Below are positions 8,232 to 16,176 of a DNA stretch of 18,980 bases, in pieces. The stretch covers positions 1-18,980 of the forward strand of contig JAOZKQ010000009.1 of assembly GCA_029935275.1 (NCBI GenBank), read 5' to 3'. Position 1 is the first letter of the stretch, and each line of letters starts with the position of its first letter. Source of the stretch: Bacteroidales bacterium. GTDB lineage: Bacteria > Bacteroidota > Bacteroidia > Bacteroidales > VadinHA17. The notes below the pieces were generated by a model. The model searched no databases, was not told where the DNA came from, and was given only the letters and a program-made list of their open reading frames with translations. Position numbers and translations under genes: made by a program.

Positions 8232-8406
8232 TATTAATAAATTTTTAGTGATTTGATATATGATTAGCTCCATAAGAAGTTATTTCCATATAATTTATTA
8301 CAAACCCAGTTGTATTGAATTAGAAGAAAGATATTCTTTAATCTGAAATATGATTCCAAAAAAACATTTCAATTAAAAGGGAGCACTGAGAATAGATTTA
8401 TCGGAA

Positions 8407-9129
8407 TTATTCTTTTTCTGGTTTTTCAAAAAAGGAGTTATCCAGTTTTTTGTCAAATTCAGCTTTTTCAATTACAATTTCAGCCATGATCTGACCATTC
8501 ATTCCTGTAGAAATACTATATGGAAAAGCCATTCCATCTACCATTTGGAAATTACTAAACAGGGATTCCCCTTCGACTTCGGTACCGTTAATCGTTCTTT
8601 TTGAGATGGTTTTAATAACTACGTAAGTGTCTGAATCAAGATAATGGTAAGTAATATCACCGTCTTTATCAGTTAATTTTAGTTTGTAAACCTTGGTACC
8701 TTCAAAGTCTTCTGTACCTATGAGCTCAAGTTGTGAACCCTTTTTCTCATAATTGTATAGTTCACCCTCGAAATCTGCTTGTTTTTCCATTTCTTTTATT
8801 TGTTCAGGATCCATATCCTGAGGGTCAAGACTTCCGGTTAAAGGATTGACCATCCATCCACTTGTTCCATCAAAGGCTTGTGTGATTTGTTGTCCCTGTA
8901 CGGTAATATCCATGCGATATTTAAGAGGACGGGCCAAAAACATTGTAAATGGAAGTTCCATTCCTCCCTGAACAACTTTGCCTGTGAAATTAATTGTTTT
9001 TACATTCTTTAGCTTTTCCAGGCCAACTGCGTCAAAGTGGTTTTTCAAGATTTCATCAAGGGTTTGCGCTTGCAGACTTAAACCCAGGGTAAAAAGGACA
9101 ATAGCAATAGAAGTAGTTAATTTTTTCAT
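8407..9129 (-). CDS. LolA-like periplasmic protein (lipoprotein-sorting fold)
   Basis: A 240-residue protein with signal peptide MKKLTTSIAIVLFTLGLSLQ, cleaved near A21. The mature protein begins with a helix (LDEILKNHFDAVG) and continues as a run of antiparallel strands: KTINFTGKVVQGGMELPFTMFLARPLKYRMDI, QAFDGTSGWMVNP, YKLKLTDKDGDITYHYLD, VIKTISKRTING. This is the pattern of Bacteroidota outer membrane lipoprotein-sorting proteins with a LolA/LolB-like half-barrel that binds acyl chains. It is probably not the housekeeping LolA, since this subgroup is widespread, multi-copy and of unknown substrate. The start is the ATG beginning the signal peptide; there is no Shine-Dalgarno. It may be the first gene of a unit with the two downstream secreted proteins. 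Confidence 0.75.
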   Translation of the reverse strand: MKKLTTSIAIVLFTLGLSLQAQTLDEILKNHFDAVGLEKLKNVKTINFTGKVVQGGMELPFTMFLARPLKYRMDITVQGQQITQAFDGTSGWMVNPLTGSLDPQDMDPEQIKEMEKQADFEGELYNYEKKGSQLELIGTEDFEGTKVYKLKLTDKDGDITYHYLDSDTYVVIKTISKRTINGTEVEGESLFSNFQMVDGMAFPYSISTGMNGQIMAEIVIEKAEFDKKLDNSFFEKPEKE

Positions 9130-9434
9130 TTTGTATTTGTTTTGAGATGATAATTGAATAATTTCTTGATTATTAATTTATGATAATTAGAATTAGGGGG
9201 GAAATTAGAAAAAATCTTAGAATTTGCAAAAATATATAAAGAAATATGTATGATAAAATATTCCAAATGATATATTTAATTTTTTCTTTTATATGAAGAG
9301 TGCTTTTTCTGATTTTTACCAATTTTCAGAAAAGCTTATAACTTAGTATTACAAAACAATATAATTGAATGCTAATTTATTTGCAAAGACTTCTTCTGAT
9401 ATTGTAAAAATGAAGATTTAACAATCTATACTTC
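9130..9434. other. 305-base spacer between dnaA and the LolA-like gene
   Basis: Very A/T-rich with no coding frame. It holds a possible minus-strand -7 box (TATTTTTG on the minus strand, 9227-9234) about 97 bases before the LolA-like ATG. It also holds an imperfect hairpin at 9302-9335 (TTTTCTGA 9305-9312 with TCAGAAAA 9326-9333, extended by GC/GC across one bulged T), about 100 bases past the dnaA stop, which may end dnaA transcription. Nothing else is visible. Confidence 0.4.
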
Positions 9435-10865
9435 TCAGACCTTTAATTTTTTCTCGAGTTCATTAACTTGCATTTTAAACCTTTTATCAGTATCAATAAG
9501 GTTATTTACAGTTTTGCAGGCATGAAGAACTGTAGCATGATCTTTCCCTCCTATTTTTGCACCGATGGTGGCAAGGGAAGATTTTGTCAGACTCTTTGAA
9601 AAATACATTGCAATTTGCCTGGCCTGGACAATCTCTCTTTTTCTTGTTTTACTTTGAATCAGCTCAAGAGAGATATTATAATACTCACAAACAACTTTTT
9701 GAATATAATTTATAGAGATTTCGTGATAAGAATTTTTTACAAGTTTATCAATCATTTCCCTTGCCAGCTCAATGGTAATCTCCTTTTTATTAAGTGTTGA
9801 TTGGGCAAGCAGTGATATTAGTGCGCCTTCAAGTTCCCTTACATTGGTTTTAATATGTGTAGCAACATATTCAACTACTGAAGGATCCATTTCAATTCCG
9901 TCATTATAAATTTTCTTATTCAAAATAGCAACCCTGGTTTCAAAATCAGGTGACTGCAGGTCAGCTGACAGACCCCACTTGAAACGGGATAACAGGCGTT
10001 GTTCCAAGCCCTGAAGTTCAACCGGTGCCTTATCTGATGTAAGGATCAATTGTTTCCCGTTTTGATGCAGGTGATTAAATATATGGAAGAATGTATCCTG
10101 TGTTTTTTCTTTTCCGGCAAATTCTTGTACATCATCGATTATCAGGACATCAATCATCTGATAAAAATGCAGGAAATCATTTTTTGTATTGTTTCTTATG
10201 GATTCAACAAACTGAGTTTGAAAACGGTTTGCTGTAACATACAATACTGTTTTTTCAGGACGGGCTTCTTTCACCTGAATACCAATAGCCTGAGCCAGGT
10301 GGGTTTTTCCTAAACCACTTTCACCATATATAAGAAAAGGGTTAAAAGCAGTTCCACCAGGATTATTCCCTACAGCAAATCCTGCCGATCGTGCCAGCCG
10401 GTTGCATTCTCCTTCAACAAAATTACTAAATGAATAAGCAATATTTAATTGGGGGTTTACATGTAGCTTTTTAATACCGGGAATAATAAATGGGTTTTTT
10501 ATTATACTTCCGCTACTTTCAGCAGGTACTGAAAAGGGTTTGTTTTTTAATTCACTTTGACTCTTAGCAGGAAATTTTACCGTATATGGCTTGGATTGGC
10601 TGTGGGAATTATTTTCCATTACCACACTATATTCCAGCATTGCATCCTGGCCTAATTCTTTTCTTAAGGTCTTTTTCAGAATATCTATGTATTGTTCTTC
10701 CAGATATTCATAGAAGAAAGGACTGGGTACCTGAATGGTAAGTACATTTTTGGATAAACGAACCGGGATAATTGGCTCAAACCAGGTTTTGTAGCTAATG
10801 GAAGGAACATTGTCCTTAATAATCTTTATGCAATTTTTCCAAACAGTAAAATGATCTTTCTTCAT
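9435..10865 (-). CDS. dnaA: chromosomal replication initiator protein DnaA
   Basis: A 476-residue, complete DnaA. It binds DnaA boxes at oriC, opens the origin in its ATP form and helps load the DnaB helicase. Domain I (about 1-85) begins FTVWKNCIKIIKDNVPSISYKTWFEPI. Domain II (about 86-135) is a low-conservation linker. Domain III is the AAA+ core: N-terminal block FSNFVEGECNRLA, Walker A GESGLGKT at 181-188, Walker B LIIDD at 241-245, box VII arginine finger R294 in LLSRF, and sensor II R343 in NVRELEG. Domain IV (about 380-476) has the signature KIGGKDHATVLHA at 437-449 for DNA binding. All catalytic residues are present. The leader contains two dyads (10915-10956 and 11008-11043) but no DnaA box that I can find, so oriC is not demonstrated here. 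Confidence 0.98.
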   Translation of the reverse strand: MKKDHFTVWKNCIKIIKDNVPSISYKTWFEPIIPVRLSKNVLTIQVPSPFFYEYLEEQYIDILKKTLRKELGQDAMLEYSVVMENNSHSQSKPYTVKFPAKSQSELKNKPFSVPAESSGSIIKNPFIIPGIKKLHVNPQLNIAYSFSNFVEGECNRLARSAGFAVGNNPGGTAFNPFLIYGESGLGKTHLAQAIGIQVKEARPEKTVLYVTANRFQTQFVESIRNNTKNDFLHFYQMIDVLIIDDVQEFAGKEKTQDTFFHIFNHLHQNGKQLILTSDKAPVELQGLEQRLLSRFKWGLSADLQSPDFETRVAILNKKIYNDGIEMDPSVVEYVATHIKTNVRELEGALISLLAQSTLNKKEITIELAREMIDKLVKNSYHEISINYIQKVVCEYYNISLELIQSKTRKREIVQARQIAMYFSKSLTKSSLATIGAKIGGKDHATVLHACKTVNNLIDTDKRFKMQVNELEKKLKV

Positions 10866-10914
10866 TGATTATCAGACATTAGAGCTTAATAGAGTTTTTT
10901 AATTTTTCGCTTCA

Positions 10915-10956
10915 CGAAATTTGTTAAAAAAAAGGTAAAAAAAAAATCAAATTTCG
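10915..10956. repeat. inverted repeat in the dnaA leader
   Basis: CGAAATTTG at 10915-10923 and its exact complement CAAATTTCG at 10948-10956 flank 24 bases made largely of A-runs. It lies 50-91 bases upstream of the dnaA ATG. The outer flanks also share the word TTTCGCTT as a direct repeat (near 10906-10912 and 10952-10959). It could be an operator or a leader RNA hairpin. Confidence 0.45.
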
Positions 10957-11007
10957 CTTGACAAATTGCAAATTACTATATGCTGTTTATTATCAGGATA
11001 TTATTTG

Positions 11008-11043
11008 TTAAAAATAAATAAAAATATTTTTATTTATTTTTAA
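11008..11043. repeat. 36-bp perfect A/T palindrome upstream of dnaA
   Basis: Positions 11008-11025 are exactly the reverse complement of 11026-11043, with no central spacer and only A and T. The arm begins TTAAAAATAAATAAAAAT. It lies 143-178 bases before dnaA and 174-209 bases after the MCE gene stop, both on the minus strand. It could be a DNA unwinding or cruciform site, a DNA-binding protein site, or part of a read-through barrier. Confidence 0.6.
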
Positions 11044-11216
11044 TGTGAAGAATATCAGTTAGTTACGATATGTCCGGGTTAATAAATTGTTAATGAAGCA
11101 GTTGAAATCATCTGCTTAAAGTAATTTCTAAACAATCCTGATAATAGATCATTTTTTAAATTAAAAGACCTATTAAATAGTCATTATAAAAATAGCAAAA
11201 AAAAACAAAAAAATGA

Positions 11217-12182
11217 TTATTCCTTAGTTTTATTTTTTTTATTTTTCTTTTTTTCTGATTTATCTCCACCCCATATTGAAAAATGAGCATATCTTTTAGG
11301 ATTTTCTTTAACATCGATAAGCAGGAGGTCAAGATTATGAGAAAGGTTTTCCAGATTCTTATACAATGAATCATTTGTCATAAGGGACCCAATTGTACCT
11401 TCACCATTGTTAATACCAACAAATAACTCATTTATGCTATGAAGGCTGCTATTCATTTTGTTCACCAGGGTTTTTATATTCGAATTAGCAAGGGAATCAG
11501 AAAAGCTTTCCATATTTGCCATGATTCCATCGAATTTTTCAGTATTATTTTTCAATCCTAATGTAATGCCTTCAATATTTGAAATGATTGATGGGAACTG
11601 GCCGTTTTCATCATTAAGAAAAGAGTCCAGCGCTTGTGCTGAATTACGTAGATGTAGTAGCGTACTGTTAAAGTTCTCTGAAAAATCGTCACCAAGGCTT
11701 AATTGAAGTGTGAATAAAATAGAATCAAGCGAATCCATAATATTTTCAGCCTTGTTTTTAATTGGATCCATTTGGTCCATGAGTGAAGCTGCAACCGATC
11801 CTGTTAATGTATCTCCACTTTTGGCATATATTGGAGAGTCTCCTAATTTGAATCGAATAGCTTTTGACCCCATAATATCAGCATTGTATATTTCAGCAAT
11901 AGTATTTTCAGGAAGGTCAAAACTCTTTTCAAGTACAATCTTAACTACGAGTTTTCCAGGATGATCATCTGATAGGTCGATATTATTAATCATACCTACT
12001 CTGTATCCATTAAGTGTAACCCGGTTTGCTTCCTGTAATCCTCCAATATCATCATAAAGGACAGTGTAATTATGAAGTTGTTTTAAAATATTTAGCCCTT
12101 TCATGAAATTATAGCCCCATACAAAAATGGATATTGTGATCACAGCAATCAATCCAACCTTTATCTCTGTTTTGATTTTCAT
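11217..12182 (-). CDS. MCE-family (MlaD-like) lipid transport protein
   Basis: A 321-residue inner-membrane-anchored periplasmic protein. Residues about 9-27 form one transmembrane helix (VGLIAVITISIFVWGYNFM). Residues about 38-114 form an MCE domain with YDDIGGLQEANRVTLNGYRVG and ADIMGSKAIRFKLG. After GSVAASLMDQMDPIK, residues about 140-290 are predicted helical or coiled-coil, and the C-terminus is a very basic lysine tail. MCE proteins form hexameric rings that pass phospholipids or other lipids across the periplasm with an ABC transporter (MlaFEDB-type). No ATPase or permease gene is in the window. It starts 30 bases after the amidase stop, so it is likely co-transcribed with it. Confident as a family; the substrate is inferred. 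Confidence 0.9.
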   Translation of the reverse strand: MKIKTEIKVGLIAVITISIFVWGYNFMKGLNILKQLHNYTVLYDDIGGLQEANRVTLNGYRVGMINNIDLSDDHPGKLVVKIVLEKSFDLPENTIAEIYNADIMGSKAIRFKLGDSPIYAKSGDTLTGSVAASLMDQMDPIKNKAENIMDSLDSILFTLQLSLGDDFSENFNSTLLHLRNSAQALDSFLNDENGQFPSIISNIEGITLGLKNNTEKFDGIMANMESFSDSLANSNIKTLVNKMNSSLHSINELFVGINNGEGTIGSLMTNDSLYKNLENLSHNLDLLLIDVKENPKRYAHFSIWGGDKSEKKKNKKNKTKE

Positions 12183-12212
12183 TAGACTTTTAGTTAAATT
12201 AAGGGTGCAAAT

Positions 12213-13325
12213 TTAGTTATTATTTTTTAGGGCATCACTTAAAGATATAATTTCCCCATTTCTTATAGCAATAATAAATGAATCCTTAAAATCTAATCTT
12301 ACTTTTTTATTAAACTCCAGAATGTCGTCATAACTTATCATGTTGCCAACTGCATATTTAAATCTACCTTTTGATTCAAATTCTACAACATCTTTATAAT
12401 TTTTGAAAGTTGGAGAGTCAAGAGGTATTTTTAATTTTGAAGAAGCAATCTGAACCTTGAAAAAGTTCTCCGGTTCTGTTTTTGTTTGGGTAAAGTGGCT
12501 CTTACTTTCAATTTCGGACTTATAGTTTTTGAAAGCCCTGTAAATAGCTGAAGCAAGGTATTCTTGTCCGGTTTTTGATTTAAGGTAGGCTTCTTCGGTT
12601 GGATTTGAAATGTAACCAGTTTCAATTAAGACACTTGGCATGCTTGTTCGCCACAGTACCACAAAACCTGCCTGCCGTACTCCACGGTCTTTCCTTTTGG
12701 CTTTTGTTTTGAATTGCTCCTGAACATTGGATGCAAAATCAGCACTTTGTTCAAGGAAGGCATTCTGCATTAAACTAAAAATGATGTATGATTCTGCTGA
12801 ATTTGGATCAAAACCTTCATAATGTGAGGTGTAATCTTCCTCAAAGGTAATTACGGAATTTTCCTTTTTAGCAACTTCAAAGTTGCGTTCATCTGTATGC
12901 AGACCCATAACGTATGTCTCAGTCCCAGCAACCCTTGAATTTTGTGGAAATGAATTTGCATGAATAGATATAAAGAGATCTGCTTTAGCTTTATTGGCAA
13001 TATCCCCTCTTTGGTATAGTTCAATGAAAATGTCTGTTTTTCTTGTATAAATAACTTCTACATCTTTAATGTTTTTTTCAATGTAATAACCAAGTTTAAG
13101 GGCAATGGCCAGTGCAATGTCCTTTTCGTAAGAAGATTTTCCCCGTGCACCGGAGTCTTTTCCTCCATGCCCGGCATCAATTACAACTTTTCTTATTTTG
13201 TAATCACTTAAATCAGTTTGTGCGGTTATTTTAAATGAAAAAACAAAAAAGGATACAAACGGTATAATTAAAAGCGGAACGAATCGTTTCAGTTGAAAAA
13301 AAACAATTAATTTAGGCAGGTGCAT
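12213..13325 (-). CDS. N-acetylmuramoyl-L-alanine amidase with SPOR-like C-terminal domain
   Basis: A 370-residue zinc amidase (Amidase_3, AmiA/B/C family) that cleaves the bond between N-acetylmuramic acid and L-alanine in peptidoglycan, typically at division sites. The N-terminal hydrophobic segment (about 16-35, ending ITAQ) is a signal peptide. Zinc ligands are H53 (DAGHGGKDSG), E67 (YEKDIAL) and H122 (SIHAN); the catalytic acid is E235 in LIETGYISN. The block at about 145-185 is the usual Bacteroidota regulatory insertion. Residues about 287-365 (FFKVQIASSK...FKNYKDVVEFESKGRFKYAVG) resemble a SPOR-like peptidoglycan-binding repeat. It is divergent from lptD, and the MCE gene follows 30 bases downstream. 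Strong call. Confidence 0.93.
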   Translation of the reverse strand: MHLPKLIVFFQLKRFVPLLIIPFVSFFVFSFKITAQTDLSDYKIRKVVIDAGHGGKDSGARGKSSYEKDIALAIALKLGYYIEKNIKDVEVIYTRKTDIFIELYQRGDIANKAKADLFISIHANSFPQNSRVAGTETYVMGLHTDERNFEVAKKENSVITFEEDYTSHYEGFDPNSAESYIIFSLMQNAFLEQSADFASNVQEQFKTKAKRKDRGVRQAGFVVLWRTSMPSVLIETGYISNPTEEAYLKSKTGQEYLASAIYRAFKNYKSEIESKSHFTQTKTEPENFFKVQIASSKLKIPLDSPTFKNYKDVVEFESKGRFKYAVGNMISYDDILEFNKKVRLDFKDSFIIAIRNGEIISLSDALKNNN

Positions 13326-13347
13326 TTTAAGGTCTGTTTTTTTTAAG

Positions 13348-13355
13348 TAAATTTG
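13348..13355 (+). promoter_or_regulatory. putative -7 promoter box of lptD
   Basis: TAAATTTG matches TAnnTTTG on the plus strand in the amidase/lptD spacer, about 100 bases before the lptD reading frame. No -33 TTG is seen at the right distance. Confidence 0.3.
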
Positions 13356-13421
13356 TTTTTAACCTCCGGGTTATAAGTACACACAAAGAGTCAAAGGCAT
13401 TATTTATAAACTTATTTCATA

Positions 13422-13429
13422 CAAAAATA
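13422..13429 (-). promoter_or_regulatory. putative -7 promoter box of the amidase-MCE unit
   Basis: On the minus strand this reads TATTTTTG, a TAnnTTTG match about 97 bases before the amidase ATG. It would start a transcript crossing the start of the lptD leader in the opposite direction. No -33 element is found at normal spacing. Confidence 0.35.
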
Positions 13430-13458
13430 GTATAAACACACAGCAAATAAAATTCTTA

Positions 13459-16092
13459 TTGCTGGTTTGTTTAATTATTGGCTTAAATGGAGCTTTATTT
13501 CAGTCCTTTGCTCAGGAATTTGTTTTCCCGGATTCTCTGAATCTGGAAGTGCCGAATGATACGGTTTTAACAGATACCATAGTACGACCTGCTATTCCTG
13601 ATCCCTCCGGGTCTGGTTTGGATGCAGAAGTAAAATATGAAGCAAAGGATTCCACTATTTTCGATGTGGTAAATCAAAAAGTATATATGTACGGTGAGGG
13701 GCTTGTAGTTTATAAAGATATAACGCTGAAGGCTGATTATATTGAGCTAGATCTGTCGAATAAAACAGTATTTGCCAAGGGAATGCCTGATAGTGTGGGT
13801 GTTATTCAGGGAAAACCTGAGTTTAATGAAGGAAAGGAAACATTTGAATCAAATAGGCTAACCTATAATTTTGAGTCAAAGAAGGGTATTATTGAAGGTA
13901 TTGTATCGGAGCAGGAGGGAGGCTATCTGCATAGTGGCTTAACCAAAAAAATGGCAGATGGTACTATTAATATTTCCCAGGGTAAATATACTACTTGTGA
14001 TGCCCCGAATCCGCATTTTTATATGGCACTTACCAAGGCGAAGGTTATTCCTGATGATAAGATTGTTTCCGGGCCGGCATATATGGTGGTAGAAGATATT
14101 CCCCTTCCGTTAATAATTCCTTTTGGATTTTTTCCTAATCAAAAGACAAAAGCTTCAGGAATTCTTATTCCCGAATGGGGAGAAGAGAAAAATCGTGGGT
14201 TTTATCTAAGAAACGGAGGGTATTATTTTGCCCTGAGTGATTATTTTGATCTGGCATTAACCGGCGATCTCTATTCAAATGGAACCTGGGGTATATCTGC
14301 ACGCTCAAGTTATAAAGTCAGATATAAGTTTGGTGGTTCTGTAGGTTTACGCTATTATAATAATAAGTCAGGTGATCTGGATATTGGAAATTATGTAAGA
14401 AGTACAGATTATGCAATTAACTGGTCACACAGTCAGGATGCCAAATCCAGTCCAAGTAGTACTTTCTCAGCTCAGGTGAATATGAGTTCCTCCAGCTTTG
14501 ATCAAAATCAAAGTTACAATGAGGATAATTACCTTACTACTACTAAACAATCGAGTATTTCCTATTCAAAAAGATGGGCTGGAAGCCCCTTTAATTTTAG
14601 TGGTAGTATGAATCAAAGCCAGAACAGCCAGAATCAAACAGTAAGTTTAAGCTTGCCTAAGCTGGCTTTTAACATGAACAGGATATACCCCTTCAGGAAA
14701 CTTTCCAAAACACCAGGTACTTCCAAATGGTATCAGAACATTGAACTAAGTTACCGTTCCAATCTTGAAAACAAGATCAATACTTATGATTCGATTTTAT
14801 TTACTTCAGCAGTCTTTGACGATATGGATCCGGGTTTTAAGCATGAAATACCATTAACAGCAAACTTTAGGCCTTTAAAAAATTTCAGTATTGCACCACG
14901 AATACAATATTCCGGAGTATTATACAATAAATCGATCAGGAAAAATTGGGAAGAGGATTATGTAGATCCGGAAACAGGCCTTGTAGATCCGAGAGTTATT
15001 ATCGATACGATCTCCGGTATCCAATATGCTCATTCATTTTTACCCGCTATTTCTGCGACTTATAATCCGAAAATATTTGGGATGTACCAGTTTAAAAACC
15101 CGGATGCAAAAATAGTTGCGATTCGTCATTTAATGACCCCTACATTTAGTCTTTCATATGTGCCTGATATGAGAGGCATTGCTCCAAATTATTATGATAC
15201 AGTACAAGTTGATACCAGCGGTAGAACACAGGTGTACTCTTATTTCGAAAATAGAATCTATGGTACACCATCATTTAACGGGAGAAGTGGTTCTGTTAAC
15301 TTTACATTAAATAATAATGTAGAGATGAAAGTAAGGACAGATTCAGATTCTACAAGTGATTTCAAAAAGATAAAACTGCTGGAAAATCTGCAGTTTTCTA
15401 CAAACTATAACATATTTGCAGACTCACTTAACCTTGCCCCCCTGAACTTTTCGGGTTATACTACTGTATATAATGGAAAGTTTAAGTTTAATTTTAACGG
15501 ATCTTTTGATCCCTATGCTTTGAGTGAGTCCGGACGTAAAATAAACACTTTTGAGTATAATCAGACCGGACAACTTGCAAGGTTGACCCGTTTATCTTTT
15601 GGACTTGATTTTACATTGAAATCAAAACAGAAAAAGTCAGACTCATCTACTCCTTCCTCCCAGGGAAGAGACCTTATGTCTTCTCCGGACATGCCGGATG
15701 AGGTGAGACCCCAACAAGATAATCTTCGTGTTCCTGAATCTATGTATCCTGGTTATGTCGATTTCAGTGTTCCATGGAGTCTTTCAATTCGCTATAATTT
15801 TAATTATTCCAAGCCGGGATTTGTTTCCAAAGTTACTCAGACTTTGAATTTTAACGGCAACATAAGCCTTACACCTAAATGGAAATTAAGCGTTACAAGT
15901 GGTTGGGATTTTGTGATGAAGTCAATTTCTTATACTTCCCTTAATATTCATCGTGACCTGCATTGTTGGGAAATGAGATTGTCTGTGGTTCCTTTCGGGA
16001 GGCGTCAGAGCTATACTTTTGGCATTAATGCAAAGGCCTCTATTCTTAAAGATCTTAAGTACGAGAAGCAACAAAATTGGAGAGATTTTTGA
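13459..16092 (+). CDS. lptD: LPS assembly outer membrane protein LptD (Bacteroidota type)
   Basis: An outer membrane beta-barrel that inserts lipopolysaccharide into the outer leaflet at the end of the Lpt bridge. From the TTG at 13459 it is 877 residues. A signal peptide (ending LFQSFAQ) is followed by an OstA/LptA-like periplasmic jellyroll at about 50-185 (DVVNQKVYMYGEGLVVYKD, TLKADYIELDLSNKTVFAKG, TFESNRLTYNFESKKGIIEG). The conserved PLIIPFGFFPNQKTKASGILIPEWGE block leads into a long barrel of alternating strands to the C-terminus. The frame opens at 13363 but has no ATG or GTG before conserved sequence. TTG at 13459 leaves a signal peptide without a basic N-region, whereas ATA at 13447 would give MKFLLLVCLIIG. 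The mature protein seems to have only two cysteines, C180 and C836. ridA follows after 84 bases. Confidence 0.9.
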   Translation: MLVCLIIGLNGALFQSFAQEFVFPDSLNLEVPNDTVLTDTIVRPAIPDPSGSGLDAEVKYEAKDSTIFDVVNQKVYMYGEGLVVYKDITLKADYIELDLSNKTVFAKGMPDSVGVIQGKPEFNEGKETFESNRLTYNFESKKGIIEGIVSEQEGGYLHSGLTKKMADGTINISQGKYTTCDAPNPHFYMALTKAKVIPDDKIVSGPAYMVVEDIPLPLIIPFGFFPNQKTKASGILIPEWGEEKNRGFYLRNGGYYFALSDYFDLALTGDLYSNGTWGISARSSYKVRYKFGGSVGLRYYNNKSGDLDIGNYVRSTDYAINWSHSQDAKSSPSSTFSAQVNMSSSSFDQNQSYNEDNYLTTTKQSSISYSKRWAGSPFNFSGSMNQSQNSQNQTVSLSLPKLAFNMNRIYPFRKLSKTPGTSKWYQNIELSYRSNLENKINTYDSILFTSAVFDDMDPGFKHEIPLTANFRPLKNFSIAPRIQYSGVLYNKSIRKNWEEDYVDPETGLVDPRVIIDTISGIQYAHSFLPAISATYNPKIFGMYQFKNPDAKIVAIRHLMTPTFSLSYVPDMRGIAPNYYDTVQVDTSGRTQVYSYFENRIYGTPSFNGRSGSVNFTLNNNVEMKVRTDSDSTSDFKKIKLLENLQFSTNYNIFADSLNLAPLNFSGYTTVYNGKFKFNFNGSFDPYALSESGRKINTFEYNQTGQLARLTRLSFGLDFTLKSKQKKSDSSTPSSQGRDLMSSPDMPDEVRPQQDNLRVPESMYPGYVDFSVPWSLSIRYNFNYSKPGFVSKVTQTLNFNGNISLTPKWKLSVTSGWDFVMKSISYTSLNIHRDLHCWEMRLSVVPFGRRQSYTFGINAKASILKDLKYEKQQNWRDF

Positions 16093-16176
16093 TTTTTTGT
16101 ATATTTACAATGGATTAGTTTTATTTATATAATATTCTCTGTTTTTTGTTGAAAATTTATTTTAATCTTAAATACT

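Larger units (their letters stand above)
10866..11216. other. 351-base A/T-rich region between dnaA and the MCE gene
   Basis: No coding frame is seen. The stretch contains the dnaA leader and promoter, a 9-bp inverted repeat (10915-10923/10948-10956) with poly-A tracts in its loop, and a 36-bp perfect palindrome (11008-11043). No TTATCCACA-type box was found by eye on either strand. Confidence 0.5.

Noticed and set aside
8231..8273. Upstream ATG for the Asp-box protein at 8273
   Set aside because: It would put 14 residues (MELIIYQITKNLLI) before a complete signal peptide; the ATG at 8231 gives a normal Lys-containing signal peptide.
10866..11216. Chromosomal origin (oriC) beside dnaA
   Set aside because: The spacer is A/T-rich with dyads, but I could not find clustered TTATCCACA-type DnaA boxes on either strand, so an origin is not supported by the sequence alone.
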